From positions 1 through 64,000 of the forward strand of contig NZ_QWJJ01000016.1 of NCBI RefSeq assembly GCF_003575965.1: a stretch of 64,000 nucleotides of DNA, given 5' to 3'. Every line of letters starts with the position of its first letter. Position 1 is the first letter of the stretch. The DNA comes from Pseudooceanicola sediminis. Its GTDB lineage: Bacteria > Pseudomonadota > Alphaproteobacteria > Rhodobacterales > Rhodobacteraceae. The notes under the pieces are model-generated. The model was not told the DNA's origin and searched no databases. It saw only the letters and a list, made by a program, of their open reading frames with translations. The position numbers were made by a program, and so were the translations under genes. Shown here piece after piece: positions 44,713 through 53,851 of this stretch.

Positions 44713-46347
44713 ATGCGCTCCGCCTTCATCGCCCTCTGCCTGCTGACGCCCTCTGCCCTGCTGGCCGAGGATGTCGTCATTTCCAGTTCCGTCAGCGACG
44801 TGACGGTCTTTCCCGACGGCGCCTCGGTGCATCGTCAGTCCAGCTACGACATTCCCGCCGGGGCGCACCGTCTGGTGCTGACCGACATGCCCTTCGTCGA
44901 CCCCTCCAGCCTGCGCCTGTCGACCTCGGCGGCCAGCATCGGGGCGGTCGCCTACCGCGATGATTTCGTCCCGCCCCGCAGCGACGCCGAAACCGCGGCG
45001 ATCGAGGCCGCGCAAACCCGCATCGACGCCGTGAAGGACCAGATCGCAGCCGTCGAACGCCGCGCCCGTGACGCGGAGCTTGAGGCCGACGCGGCCCAGG
45101 CGCGTCTCGACTTCCTCGTGCAACTGGGCCGTTCCGACAGCACCGGCGCGGCAGACCCGGCCCGCCTGCGCGATCTGCTCGACCTTGTCGGCACCGAAGG
45201 TCTGGCCGCCCGCAAGGACGCCGCCGAGGCACGCGACCGCGCCGAGGCGATCAGGAAGGAGGCCGAGCCCTTGCAAGATGACCTTGCCATGGCGCAGGCC
45301 GCGCTCAAGGCGGTGCAGAACGAAAACACCCAACGCAGCTATCTGACGATCGAGGTCGAATCCGATGCCGACGTCTCCGGCACGCTGGACCTGACCTACA
45401 CCAGCTACGATGCCGGCTGGCAGCCCGCCTATGACATGTCGCTGACCACCACCGACGCGCCGGCGCTGACCGTCGACCGGGCCGCCTACGTGCACCAGTC
45501 GACCGGCGAAAACTGGACCGATGTTGTGCTGACGCTGTCGACCGCCCGCCCCTCGGGGCAGGTGCAGCCGGGCGACCTCTGGCCCGACCTGCGCCAGATC
45601 ACGGATGAACCGGTGCGCCCGATGCCACTGGCGCGCGGGCTGAGCAGCGCCAAGGTCACCGCCACTGCCGAAGGCGCGATGATGATGGACGCCCCCGCGC
45701 CGATCACCGCCAGCACGGGCACGCTGAACGGCGTCACCTTTACCTATGATTACCCGCGCAAGGTCTCGGTCGCCAGCGCCGCCGACGCGCTGAAACTCGA
45801 CCTCGGCACGCTGGACCTGACGCCGCAGGTCTTTGCCCGCGCCGTCCCGATGCTGGACCCGACCGCCTATCTTGTCGCCAGCTTTACCAATGACAGCGGC
45901 GAGATGCTGTTGCCCACCGACGCCGTTCAGCTGTTCCTCGACGGCACCTTCGTCGGCCGTCGCAGCATCGACCTGCTGGCCGACGGGGACGAGGCGGAAT
46001 ATGCCTTCGGTCCCATCGACGGGCTGCGCCTGGAACGCCGCGTCAACGACCGTATCGAAGGCGACCGGGGCATCATCGCGCGCTCGAACGAACGCCGCGA
46101 AGAGGTGACGATCACCCTCGACAACCTGACCGCGCGCGACTGGGACGTGCGCCTGATCGACCGCGTGCCCTATTCCGAACAGGAAGACCTCAAGATTGCC
46201 TGGCAGGCCGATCCGATGCCCGAAGTGACGGACGTGGACGGCAAGCGCGGCATCCTGGAATGGCGCTTTCCGCTGGCTGCCGGGGCCAGCCGCGAGGTTT
46301 CGCTCGATCACCAGATCACCTGGCCCGAGGGTAAATTCCTCAACTGA
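44713..46347 (+). CDS. Exported DUF4139 protein (MuiA family)
   Basis: Protein of 544 residues with a signal peptide (MRSAFIALCLLTPSALLA, cleavage near residue 18). The N-terminal domain resembles DUF4140 (VTVFPDGASVHRQSSYDIPAG), a long Ala/Glu-rich coiled coil covers about 90-220, and the C-terminal DUF4139 domain has DLTYTSYDAGWQPAYDMSL and a late NLTARDWDVRLIDRVPYSE. Known relatives are called mucoidy inhibitor A; the molecular role is not established. It stands alone. Confidence 0.9.
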   Translation: MRSAFIALCLLTPSALLAEDVVISSSVSDVTVFPDGASVHRQSSYDIPAGAHRLVLTDMPFVDPSSLRLSTSAASIGAVAYRDDFVPPRSDAETAAIEAAQTRIDAVKDQIAAVERRARDAELEADAAQARLDFLVQLGRSDSTGAADPARLRDLLDLVGTEGLAARKDAAEARDRAEAIRKEAEPLQDDLAMAQAALKAVQNENTQRSYLTIEVESDADVSGTLDLTYTSYDAGWQPAYDMSLTTTDAPALTVDRAAYVHQSTGENWTDVVLTLSTARPSGQVQPGDLWPDLRQITDEPVRPMPLARGLSSAKVTATAEGAMMMDAPAPITASTGTLNGVTFTYDYPRKVSVASAADALKLDLGTLDLTPQVFARAVPMLDPTAYLVASFTNDSGEMLLPTDAVQLFLDGTFVGRRSIDLLADGDEAEYAFGPIDGLRLERRVNDRIEGDRGIIARSNERREEVTITLDNLTARDWDVRLIDRVPYSEQEDLKIAWQADPMPEVTDVDGKRGILEWRFPLAAGASREVSLDHQITWPEGKFLN

Positions 46348-46444
46348 TCAGAGCGTGAGAGATCTGATCCGGATGCCGGTCATCCCCGCCGCGCACCCGG
46401 TTCAGCCCGCCAGCCCCGCGCCTATCGGCCGGGGCTGGTTTTTT

Positions 46445-46534
46445 CGTGCCAAGGGCGGGGGCGTGCCAAGGACGGGCGTGCCAAGGACGGGCGTGCCAAG
46501 GACGGGCGTGCCAAGGACGGGCGTGCCCAGGACG
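46445..46534. repeat. 15-bp tandem repeat
   Basis: GGCGTGCCAAGGACG occurs four times without change (46460-46519), followed by one unit with a single change (46520-46534) and preceded by a decayed unit. Its frames read as VPRTG or VLGTP pentapeptides, but no start or ribosome site supports translation. It lies in the 259-bp gap between the DUF4139 gene and the convergent carbonic anhydrase gene. Confidence 0.93.
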
Positions 46535-46606
46535 GGGCGTAGCTTAGGCGGTTGTGGCCCCAAAGGCGGGCACCGTGCCGTGCCTTTGGCGCAGCCCGCC
46601 CGCCGC

Positions 46607-47257
46607 TCAGATCGGTTTGAACGACTTGTCGGCGGGCAGGTACTGCTCGACCGCGCCGTTGCCGATGTCGTGCCACAGCCCGTGCACCGACAGGTCGCCC
46701 GTGGCGACACGTTCCTCGACAAAGGGAAAGGTCATCAGGTTTTCCAGCGACACCAGCACCGCCTCGCGTTCCAGCGCGCTGCGCTGCGCGTCATAGCCGT
46801 CCAGATCCTTGACCCGTTCGTAACCGGGGCGCAGCAGGTCCATCCAGCGGCCGACAAAGCTGGATTTCTCCTCCAGCTCGGGGGCGCGACCCGAACACAT
46901 GTCCAGGCACCCCTGAACACCGCCGCAACCCGAATGCCCCATGATCACGACATGGGCGACCTTCAGCGCCGTCACCGCGTATTCCAGCGCGGCGGATGTC
47001 CCGTGCTGCTGGCCGTCGGGCTGGTGCGGCGGAATCAGGTTGGCGATGTTGCGGTGAATAAAGAATTCCCCCTGGTCGGCACCAAAGATGCCGGTCACAT
47101 GCACGCGGCTGTCGCAGCACGAAATCACCATGGTCTTGGGGCGCTGGCCTTCATCGGCCAGTCGCTTGTACCACGCCCGGTTTTCGGAAAAGGCCGTGGC
47201 TTTCCACCCGTGATAGCGCTGCACCAGAAGGGAGGGAAGTGGCTTGGCTTTGTCCAT
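46607..47257 (-). CDS. Beta-carbonic anhydrase
   Basis: Zinc enzyme of 216 residues for reversible hydration of CO2. The zinc ligands and dyad are C48 and D49-R51 in ISCCDSRVHV, H108 and C111 in IMGHSGCGGVQG; EFFIHRNIANLIPP is also typical. It is cytoplasmic, with no signal peptide. It supplies bicarbonate for carboxylases such as the acetyl-CoA carboxylase whose accD lies at 60.5 kb. It stands alone. Confidence 0.95.
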   Translation of the reverse strand: MDKAKPLPSLLVQRYHGWKATAFSENRAWYKRLADEGQRPKTMVISCCDSRVHVTGIFGADQGEFFIHRNIANLIPPHQPDGQQHGTSAALEYAVTALKVAHVVIMGHSGCGGVQGCLDMCSGRAPELEEKSSFVGRWMDLLRPGYERVKDLDGYDAQRSALEREAVLVSLENLMTFPFVEERVATGDLSVHGLWHDIGNGAVEQYLPADKSFKPI

Positions 47258-47464
47258 CGAAGGCTCCTCGGATGCGTCAGCTTCAGGGTCTTATAGGCCC
47301 CTGTCGACGCCGGTGAAACGTATTAACAGCGAATTGCCCGAAAAACCTTTGCAAATACACCTTTTTTCGCCGCCGTTTTCCGGCCCCTCCGCAAGGATTT
47401 GGGAAGGTCGAGGGGTCATCTTGTCCATTGGCCGTGGGGGCTATGGAAGAAGGGTGAGTATATC

Positions 47465-47845
47465 GTGGAACATGTATTGGTTCTGGCGCAGCAGGAGGTC
47501 GTGCGTGTCGATCCCGACCGCCTGCAGGCGCTGTATCTGCAACTTGGCGATTCCGGGGCCGAAGACGTGCTCTGCCGCGCGATGGAGGAGGTCGCGGTGC
47601 GGCTCAGCCATACCGAACGCCTCTACCGGCAGGACCGGATGGGCGACATGCGCAAATCGGCGCGCAGCCTCGTGGCGATTGCCGACCAGATCGGCATGAA
47701 TGCCCTTGCGCGCGTGTCGACGGATGTGACGCGCTGCATCGACGTGGGCGATCCTGTTGCATTGGCCGCCACGCTGGCCCGCTTGCTGCGCGTCGGCGAA
47801 CGCTCTCTCACCGCGGTGTGGGATTTGCAGGATATCACCGTCTGA
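47465..47845 (+). CDS. Small helical protein, Hpt-like without phospho-acceptor
   Basis: Protein of 126 residues starting at GTG 47465 (AAGGGTGAG about 8 bases upstream). The predicted helices and spacing in RKSARSLVAIADQIGMNALARVSTDVTRCIDVGDPVALAATLARLLRV resemble a histidine-phosphotransfer domain (helix, A-x-x-x-G, helix, x-GD, helix). The usual HxxKG phospho-site is not seen; SARSL stands there. So it may be a degenerate Hpt-fold partner. I do not recognise a named family. Strong codon bias and the operon-like position before an aminopeptidase gene support real coding. Confidence 0.72.
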   Translation: MEHVLVLAQQEVVRVDPDRLQALYLQLGDSGAEDVLCRAMEEVAVRLSHTERLYRQDRMGDMRKSARSLVAIADQIGMNALARVSTDVTRCIDVGDPVALAATLARLLRVGERSLTAVWDLQDITV

Positions 47846-47917
47846 CACCTGATGCGGGGGCTTGCGGCTGGGCGGCACAGGTCTACCCTATGGTCAGACC
47901 ACAGCAGGATTGCCCCG

Positions 47918-49345
47918 ATGCCCGAGACCACCGCGCCGAACATTGCACCGCACACCGCCCTGACCTTCGCCCCCGATTCGTCCGACGCCCTGCCGTTGCA
48001 TGTCGTCGAAAGCGATGCGCTGGCGGCCTTCCTCAAGGATCAGCCCGACGCCGTCGCCACCTGGGTGGCGGCCACCGGTTTTACCGGCGGTCTGCGTCAG
48101 GCCTGCGTTGTCCCCGGCAGCGACGGCGCGCCGATCATGGCGCTGGTGGGCTATGGCGATGCCGCCGCCCGCGCCCGGGGCCGCTTCTGGCTGGCGGCGG
48201 CGGCGGAAAAACTGCCAAAGGGCAGCTATCGCATTGCCTCCGGCCTGCCCGAGGACATGGCCGAGGTCGAGGCGCTCGGATGGCTGTTCGCCGGCTACCG
48301 CTTCGACCGGTACAAGACGCAATCCCCCCTTGCCGCCCGCCTTGTCGCGCCGGAGGGCCTGCCCGCCGACCGGCTTGAGGCGATCGCCACGGGCGAGGCG
48401 CTGACCCGTGACCTGATCAACACGCCCGCCTCAGACATGGGCCCGGCCGACCTTGAACAGGCCGCGCGCGCCCTTGCCGATCGCTTTGGCGCGGACACCT
48501 CCGTCATCACCGGCGACGACCTGCTGGCGCAGAACTTTCCGATGATCCACGCCGTTGGCCGCGCCGCCGCACCCCATCGCGCGCCCCGCCTGATCGATCT
48601 CCGCTGGGGCACCAACGGCCCGACACTGACGCTGGTGGGCAAGGGCGTGTGTTTCGACACCGGCGGGCTGAACATCAAGCCCGGTGCCTCGATGGGCCTG
48701 ATGAAAAAGGACATGGGCGGCGCGGCGACCGTGCTGGGGCTGGCGCAGATGATCATGGCGCGCGACCTGCCGGTGCGCCTGCGCGTGCTGATCCCGGCGG
48801 TCGAAAACGCGATTGCGGGCGATGCCTTCCGTCCGCAGGATATCCTGACGGCGCGCAACGGCCTGACGGTCGAGATCAACAATACCGATGCCGAAGGGCG
48901 CCTCGTGCTGGCCGATGCCCTTGCCCTCGGGGCCGAGGAAACGCCGGACCTGATGATTTCCATGGCGACGCTGACCGGCGCGGCGCGCGTCGCGGTCGGC
49001 CCCGACCTGGCGCCATTCTTCACCGACGATTCCGAAATTGCCACCGCGTTGCAGAACACAGGTGGCGTCGTGGCCGACCCGGTCTGGCGCCTGCCATTCT
49101 GGGAACCATACGAGACGATGATCGAACCGGGGATCGCAGACCTGGACAATGCGCCAAAGGGCGGTTTTGCCGGGTCCATCACCGCTGCGCTGTTCCTGCG
49201 CCGCTTTGCCGGAACCGCCAGCCGCTATACCCACTTTGACATCTACGGCTGGAACCCCACCGCCGCCCCCGCCCGCGCCAAGGGCGGCACGGGGCAGGGC
49301 GCACGGGCGCTGTTCTCGGCTCTTCCCCTGTTGCTGGGGCTCTAG
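47918..49345 (+). CDS. M17 leucyl aminopeptidase family protein
   Basis: Cytoplasmic metallo-aminopeptidase of 475 residues that removes N-terminal residues from peptides. The di-metal site is built from VGKGVCFDTGGLNIKP, MKKDMGGAATVLG and the family signature NTDAEGRLVLADAL; KGGTGQGARAL lies near the end. The N-terminal 150 residues form the smaller regulatory domain. It is followed after 5 bp by an NlpC/P60 hydrolase gene, so the pair may serve in breakdown of peptidoglycan peptides or of imported peptides. Confidence 0.94.
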   Translation: MPETTAPNIAPHTALTFAPDSSDALPLHVVESDALAAFLKDQPDAVATWVAATGFTGGLRQACVVPGSDGAPIMALVGYGDAAARARGRFWLAAAAEKLPKGSYRIASGLPEDMAEVEALGWLFAGYRFDRYKTQSPLAARLVAPEGLPADRLEAIATGEALTRDLINTPASDMGPADLEQAARALADRFGADTSVITGDDLLAQNFPMIHAVGRAAAPHRAPRLIDLRWGTNGPTLTLVGKGVCFDTGGLNIKPGASMGLMKKDMGGAATVLGLAQMIMARDLPVRLRVLIPAVENAIAGDAFRPQDILTARNGLTVEINNTDAEGRLVLADALALGAEETPDLMISMATLTGAARVAVGPDLAPFFTDDSEIATALQNTGGVVADPVWRLPFWEPYETMIEPGIADLDNAPKGGFAGSITAALFLRRFAGTASRYTHFDIYGWNPTAAPARAKGGTGQGARALFSALPLLLGL

Positions 49346-49350
49346 GCACG

Positions 49351-50238
49351 ATGCGCGACGCTGACCAAAGGCCCGATAAAAGGCCCGATCAAAGCCCACA
49401 ACACCGGCCCGACCGCCGCCGCTGGCCCGCCAATGCCCATGTCGCCGCCAGCCGGCTGCGCGGCCAGGCGCGCGCCGAAACCTACAGCGACGGCACCCCG
49501 GCGCAGGTGGTGGTACCCGTGGCCGACCTCTGCGCCAGCCCCGGCGGCACCCGGGATCGCCAGTTGCTGCTGGGCGCGCAGGTCACCGTCTACGACACGC
49601 GCGACGGCTGGTCCTTTGTCGAGGCGTTGCAGGACGGCTACACCGGTTACCTGACCGAGGCCTCCCTTGGTCCGCAGACCACCGCGACCCATGTCATCAC
49701 CGCCCGCGCCAGCCATGCCTACACGGCCGCAGACCTGAAAACGCCGGACCGCGCGGCGCTGTCGATGGGCAGCGCGCTGGCCGTCACCGGCTGGCACAAC
49801 GGTTTCGCAGAAACCGATCTCGGCTTTGTTCCGGGCCAGCATGTCACGCCGCTCGGGGCCACCCTGCGCGACCCCGTCACCCTGGCCGAGGGGCTGCTGG
49901 GCACGCCGTACCTCTGGGGCGGCAATTCCGCCTTCGGGATCGATTGTTCGGGGCTGGTCCAATTGCCCCTCCAGATGCTTGGGCACGATTGCCCCGGCGA
50001 CAGCGACATGCAGGCGTCCGAACTCGGGGTCCCGCTGGAGGACGGCGCACCGCTGAAACGCGGCGACCTCTTGTTCTGGCGCGGGCATGTCGCCTGGGTG
50101 GCCGACCCGACGCGCATCCTGCACGCCAACGCCGGCTCGATGAGCACGGCGTTCGAAGACCTTCAGGGCGCGATCGCCCGCATCGCCGCGGCCGGGGATG
50201 GCCCCATCACGGCGCGGCGGCGCCTGCCTTTCTTGTGA
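49351..50238 (+). CDS. NlpC/P60 cysteine peptidase with SH3-like domains
   Basis: Protein of 295 residues. Two bacterial SH3-like segments (about 35-165: VADLCASPGGTRDRQLLLGAQV, WSFVEALQDGYTGYL) precede an NlpC/P60 domain with catalytic Cys in FGIDCSGLVQ, His in WRGHVAWV and a third polar residue in LHANAG. This family cleaves gamma-D-Glu-diamino acid bonds in peptidoglycan stem peptides. No signal peptide is visible, so it may act on recycled peptides in the cytoplasm, with the adjacent aminopeptidase. A tandem repeat overlaps its stop codon. Confidence 0.91.
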   Translation: MRDADQRPDKRPDQSPQHRPDRRRWPANAHVAASRLRGQARAETYSDGTPAQVVVPVADLCASPGGTRDRQLLLGAQVTVYDTRDGWSFVEALQDGYTGYLTEASLGPQTTATHVITARASHAYTAADLKTPDRAALSMGSALAVTGWHNGFAETDLGFVPGQHVTPLGATLRDPVTLAEGLLGTPYLWGGNSAFGIDCSGLVQLPLQMLGHDCPGDSDMQASELGVPLEDGAPLKRGDLLFWRGHVAWVADPTRILHANAGSMSTAFEDLQGAIARIAAAGDGPITARRRLPFL

Positions 50239-50287
50239 TGCGGCGCCACTTTTGATGCGGCCCTACCTTTGATGCGGCGCGTTCCGT
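50237..50287. repeat. 17-bp imperfect tandem repeat at the NlpC/P60 stop codon
   Basis: GATGCGGC starts at 50237, 50254 and 50271, a period of 17 bp, with similar flanks (TTTTGATGCGGC). The TGA stop of the NlpC/P60 gene (50236-50238) touches the first unit. Nothing else is seen in the 197-bp gap. Confidence 0.75.
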
Positions 50288-50435
50288 CATAAGGTTGGTG
50301 CGGGCTGCGGGCCGGCGTCGCTCGGGGCCGCGCGGCGGGCCAGATGCGGGCACCTTGCGCCGGCCTGCTCATCACCGCGCCGCTATCCGGGCCGATCAAG
50401 CCCGACCCTGTCAAAACGCGACACCCAGGCGCGGC

Positions 50436-50777
50436 CTAGTCGACCGCGCGGATCAGCTTGCGTTCCAGCACCCGCAGCACGGTTTTCAGGTCGTGACCGC
50501 GCCGCAGGATCTGACCGTCCATGCCATGCACCGTGTACATGCCCTGACGTGCCCGCAGCTTTGGCCGCTTCTCGATCCGGTACAGGGGGTTTTCGGCGGT
50601 CCGGCGAAAGATCGAAAATACCGCGACTTCGCTCAGGTTGGAAATGCCGTAATCGCGCCATTCCCCCGCAGCGACCATTCTGCCGTACAGCGACAGGATC
50701 ACGTTCATCTCGGTTCGGTGGAACGCCACCTGAGAGGGCGATATCCCCGGAACGGGGGCAGGGCCTTGTATCGTCAT
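50436..50777 (-). CDS. DUF2794 protein
   Basis: Small basic protein of 113 residues of the DUF2794 family, found in alphaproteobacteria. The pattern NVILSLYGRMVAAGEWRDYGIS, FSIFRRTAENPLYRIEKRP and ILRRGHDLKTVLRVLERKLIR matches the family. The start MTIQGPAPVPG at 50777 is preferred; the longer frame upstream adds Arg-rich residues without a ribosome site. Function unknown. It stands alone on the minus strand. Confidence 0.87.
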   Translation of the reverse strand: MTIQGPAPVPGISPSQVAFHRTEMNVILSLYGRMVAAGEWRDYGISNLSEVAVFSIFRRTAENPLYRIEKRPKLRARQGMYTVHGMDGQILRRGHDLKTVLRVLERKLIRAVD

Positions 50778-51180
50778 GTCGGAATCCTGCGCCCCCCGCC
50801 TGGCAAAATCAAGCCGCTTTCGCACCGCATTGCGCGCAATGCCCCGACGGCCCGCCGCTTGCCCCCGCCCCATCGCACGCCGCGTTAACCCGTCTCGGCG
50901 CTGAAGGCCGCACCGCCCGGATACCGTTCGGATACCGACGCAGGCACCGACGTGCCGTTTTCGCCCTTGGCCCTTGTTAACCTGGGGTGTGCGGGCGATT
51001 CGCGGCTGATCCGGTAAAACGGCACCGCACCGCAGGTTTGTCGACCCGCACCGCAGGTTTGTCTACGAAGTGCTCCGCCACGTGTTCCGGCATCTAATCT
51101 TTTCGTGATCAGCGCCCGAGGCACCTTGGCGCATCCGTGGATGCGGGTAAGGTGGACGCAATGACAATAGGGAGATGACG
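50778..51180. other. Intergenic region of about 400 bp between divergent genes, with a 21-bp direct repeat
   Basis: CGCACCGCAGGTTTGTCGACC (first copy from 51026) is repeated from 51047 with one change near its end; the period is 21 bp. The rest of the gap shows no gene I can support. It should hold the promoters of the DUF2794 and cytochrome c' genes; I cannot place them. Confidence 0.7.
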
Positions 51181-51618
51181 ATGAAACACTTCATCCTGAC
51201 GATGACGATTGGCGCGATGACCCTGACCGGCGCCGCCCTTGCCAACGCCGAGGTCAGCAACCCGGCGGTAAAGGACCGCATGGACCTGATGGGCACGATC
51301 CGTGGCAGCTTTGCCGTTCTTGGCGGCATGGCGCAGGGCAAGGTTGATTTCGATGCGGACAAGGCAACGTCGGCCCAGGCCACGCTGGTCGAAGCCGCCG
51401 CGAAGATCCCCGCGAAGTTCGAGCCGAACGAGGCCGATCCGGAATCCGAGGCGCTGCCCGCGATCTGGGAAAACTGGGATGATTTCGTCGACCACGCCGC
51501 GGCGCTTGAAACCGCGGCAGCGGCGCTGGACCCCTCCTCGCTGGAGACCGTCAAGGCCGGTGTCGGCAAGATCGGGGCATCCTGCGGCGGCTGCCACCAG
51601 ACCTATCGCATGAAGTAA
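51181..51618 (+). CDS. Cytochrome c'
   Basis: Periplasmic high-spin haem protein of 145 residues with a signal peptide (cleavage after ALANA, residue 23). The haem site is C135-GG-C138-H139 near the C-terminus, as in class II cytochromes c; the mature part is a four-helix bundle. AGGGAG lies 7 bases before the ATG at 51181, which favours it over an in-frame ATG at 51175. This family binds NO and CO and is often tied to protection against nitrosative stress. It stands alone. Confidence 0.94.
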   Translation: MKHFILTMTIGAMTLTGAALANAEVSNPAVKDRMDLMGTIRGSFAVLGGMAQGKVDFDADKATSAQATLVEAAAKIPAKFEPNEADPESEALPAIWENWDDFVDHAAALETAAAALDPSSLETVKAGVGKIGASCGGCHQTYRMK

Positions 51619-51624
51619 ACCCGC

Positions 51625-51658
51625 GCAGGGGTTGGGAAATTTTCGCCCCATCCCCTGC
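51625..51658 (+). terminator. Stem-loop after the cytochrome c' gene
   Basis: GCAGGGG (51625-51631) pairs with CCCCTGC (51652-51658); after one mismatch the stem continues with TGGG and CCCA. It begins 6 bp after the stop codon. No downstream U-tract, so factor-independent termination is not certain. Confidence 0.6.
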
Positions 51659-51755
51659 ACGTCGACCCGGGTTCAAGTGCCGGAAGCGGCCTGACCCCTG
51701 ATCCTGAACAGGCTTGGCGCGGCTCTCCGCGCCGGCACTTCCCGGGGCTATGTGC

Positions 51756-52076
51756 TCAGCCGCAGCTCAGGCTTTCGACCCGGCCATCCTCGTCCAGGCG
51801 GACGTTCAGGCGGCCGATCACGTAATCCATGGTGGCCATGGAACCCTTTTCCAGCACCCGCAACTTGCCGTCGTAATCCCCCAGCAACTCGGGCGACCAG
51901 ATCTTGCCGATCAGGTCGTTGAAATCCTCGGCTCCGCAGGTGGTTTCGGACGCGGGCGGTACGGGCACCGTCTTGCCCGGCGCCGGATCGGGCGCGCCCC
52001 CGGCAATCGCTGAGCATCCGCTGCCCAGCATCGCAAGGCAGATCATCAGGGCAAAATGGCTGTGGCGGCGGGGCAT
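51756..52076 (-). CDS. I78-family peptidase inhibitor, exported
   Basis: Small exported protein of 106 residues. A signal segment (ALMICLAMLGSGC) ends in Cys21, compatible with a lipoprotein although the -3 residue is not the usual Leu. The mature part has the I78 inhibitor pattern CGAEDFNDLIGK, a late Met-Asp region and RLNVRLDEDGRVESLSCG. Known members inhibit serine peptidases. It stands alone on the minus strand. Confidence 0.85.
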   Translation of the reverse strand: MPRRHSHFALMICLAMLGSGCSAIAGGAPDPAPGKTVPVPPASETTCGAEDFNDLIGKIWSPELLGDYDGKLRVLEKGSMATMDYVIGRLNVRLDEDGRVESLSCG

Positions 52077-52184
52077 TGCGATCCTCGGGTCAGTGTTCGA
52101 TGCGCCAGCCTAGCCCGTGGGCAGGGGCGCTACAAACGCCAAACCCGTCGAATGCGCGATAAGGGGCGGCATGGGCAAGGGGCT

Positions 52185-52220
52185 GCCGATCGCACCGCCG
52201 ATCACGCCGCCGATCACGCC
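52185..52220. repeat. 12-bp tandem repeat
   Basis: GCCGATCGCACC, GCCGATCACGCC, GCCGATCACGCC: three 12-bp units in phase (52185-52220), ending 4 bp before the TetR gene's stop side. They lie in the 148-bp gap between the I78 and TetR genes. Confidence 0.75.
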
Positions 52221-52224
52221 GCGC

Positions 52225-52875
52225 CTAATCCTGCGTGACGCCGTAGCGCGCCAGGAACATCTCCACCGCTTCGGCCGCGACAAAGCTGGATTCCTGCGGT
52301 GAAATGCGCTTGTCCACGCCGAACGCCAGCCGCGCGAAAATGCCTGCCTTGCACAGCTCGGCGAACTGATTTGCAGCAAATTCAGGGTGTTCGACGTTCA
52401 GCTCGCCGCGTTCCGTCGCCTCACGCAGATAGGCCCCCAGCTTGGTCTGCGCCATCAATGGGCCGTTGCGATAGAACTCCTGCGCAAGGTCGGGAAACCG
52501 CTCGGCCTCGGCGACGCAGAGGCGAAAGATGGACAGCGACAACGACGAGTTGAAAAAGCTGACCATCCGCGTCGCGATGAAACTCAGCATGTCACGCACG
52601 GGCAGATTCTGCGGCATGATGCTCTTGGCTTCGTCGCCCTGGCGCTTGCATTCCAACCGGGCAATTTCGATGAACAACAGGCGCTTATCCGGGAAATAGC
52701 TGTACAGCGTCGCCTTGGAGACACCCGCGTTGCGCGCGATGTCATCCACGCCGGCACCGTCGAATCCGTCTTGCAGGAACGCCTGACGCGCCCCTTCCAG
52801 AACCTGATCGTACTTGCGTCCCTTGCGCCGTTCCGGCGTCAAATTGTTCATCTTTTCTGCCTGTCTCGAAGCCAT
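52225..52875 (-). CDS. TetR family transcriptional regulator
   Basis: Regulator of about 216 residues. The N-terminal DNA-binding part reads ILEG-like VLEGARQAFLQDGFDGAGVDDIA, then RNAGVSKATLYSYFPDKRLLF, the TetR helix-turn-helix. The rest is an all-helical ligand and dimer domain of the AcrR-C type. Start choice: MASRQAEK at 52875; MNNLTPERR at 52851 is also possible. No close divergent partner is present, so its target cannot be named from context. Confidence 0.9.
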   Translation of the reverse strand: MASRQAEKMNNLTPERRKGRKYDQVLEGARQAFLQDGFDGAGVDDIARNAGVSKATLYSYFPDKRLLFIEIARLECKRQGDEAKSIMPQNLPVRDMLSFIATRMVSFFNSSLSLSIFRLCVAEAERFPDLAQEFYRNGPLMAQTKLGAYLREATERGELNVEHPEFAANQFAELCKAGIFARLAFGVDKRISPQESSFVAAEAVEMFLARYGVTQD

Positions 52876-53350
52876 GTCATGCTCGGTCAGACCCGACAGC
52901 ACATGCTGGTCCCGTAACGTGTATACCCCAGTTGATGCCGCATGTCCCGATTGTGGCCCGCGCGGCCAAGAAACTGTTCAACAGCGTCAATGTCCAGCCG
53001 CGAAATGGCAACAGGGTGGTCTTGCCAGACGCGGCCTCAGGTTGACGGCCCCGGCCACTCTGCGATGATCCGGTGCGGACAAAGCATAGGAAATACGCGA
53101 TGTATGACAAGGGCCGGAGTGCCGGTGCCGCCTGCACCAGCGGCGAAAGGGCGGCCGCATGCCGGTCCGCGCGGCCAAGGCATTTCGTCGCAATGGCCGT
53201 ATCTGCCACCAAATCGGGCACAGCCGCAGGCACAGTTCCCGGCACCAGCGCAGACACTCGCCGCCCTGCCTGTCGCCTGCGGGGCGCGGGGCCAGTGACG
53301 CGCCCTGACCATATCCCGAACCGCGCCCCAACCACGACAGGACTCACCCC
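52876..53350. other. Intergenic region of about 475 bp without a supported gene
   Basis: Only short GC-rich open frames on both strands, none with a ribosome site or recognisable product. The region should hold the TetR promoter and probably that of the YaiI gene. No repeat or strong hairpin was found. Confidence 0.5.
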
Positions 53351-53803
53351 ATGACCACGATCTACGTCGATGCCGATGCCTGCCCGGTCAAGGACGAGGC
53401 GGAAAAGGTCGCCACCCGGCACAAGCTGCCGGTCATCATGGTGTCGAACGGCGGCTTGCGCCCCTCTCCCAACCCCTATGTCGAACATGTCATCGTGGCC
53501 GCCGGCCCGGACGAGGCGGACCGCTGGATTGCCGAGCGGTGCGGCCCGCAGGATGTCGTGATCACGGGCGACATTCCCCTTGCGGCGAAATGCGTCGAGG
53601 CCGGGGCGGAAACCCTGCGACATAACGGCGACCGCTTTACCGCCGCGAATATCGGCCAGCAGCTTGCGATGCGCGACCTGATGGCGGATCTGCGCGCGGC
53701 GGACCCATTTCGCCAGGGCGGCGGCAAGGGCTTTACAAAGGCCGACCGCTCCCGTTTCTTGGATGCGCTGGAACGTGCGCTGCGCGCCGCGAAAAGCAGG
53801 TAA
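53351..53803 (+). CDS. YaiI/YqxD family protein (UPF0178)
   Basis: Protein of 150 residues of the NYN/PIN-like YaiI family. It begins [18 protein letters not shown] with the acidic cluster of the fold, then [23 protein letters not shown] and [14 protein letters not shown]. The family is predicted to be a metal-dependent nuclease but has no settled function. It precedes a HAD hydrolase gene by 48 bp. Confidence 0.93.
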   Translation: MTTIYVDADACPVKDEAEKVATRHKLPVIMVSNGGLRPSPNPYVEHVIVAAGPDEADRWIAERCGPQDVVITGDIPLAAKCVEAGAETLRHNGDRFTAANIGQQLAMRDLMADLRAADPFRQGGGKGFTKADRSRFLDALERALRAAKSR

Positions 53804-53851
53804 CAGGCCAGCAATAGGCCGTGGACCGGAAACAGGGAATAGGCGGAGAGA

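Noticed and set aside
46445-46720. Frames reading VPRTG or VLGTP pentapeptide repeats
   Set aside because: Produced by the 15-bp tandem DNA repeat in any frame; no start or ribosome site, and they run into the antisense of carbonic anhydrase.
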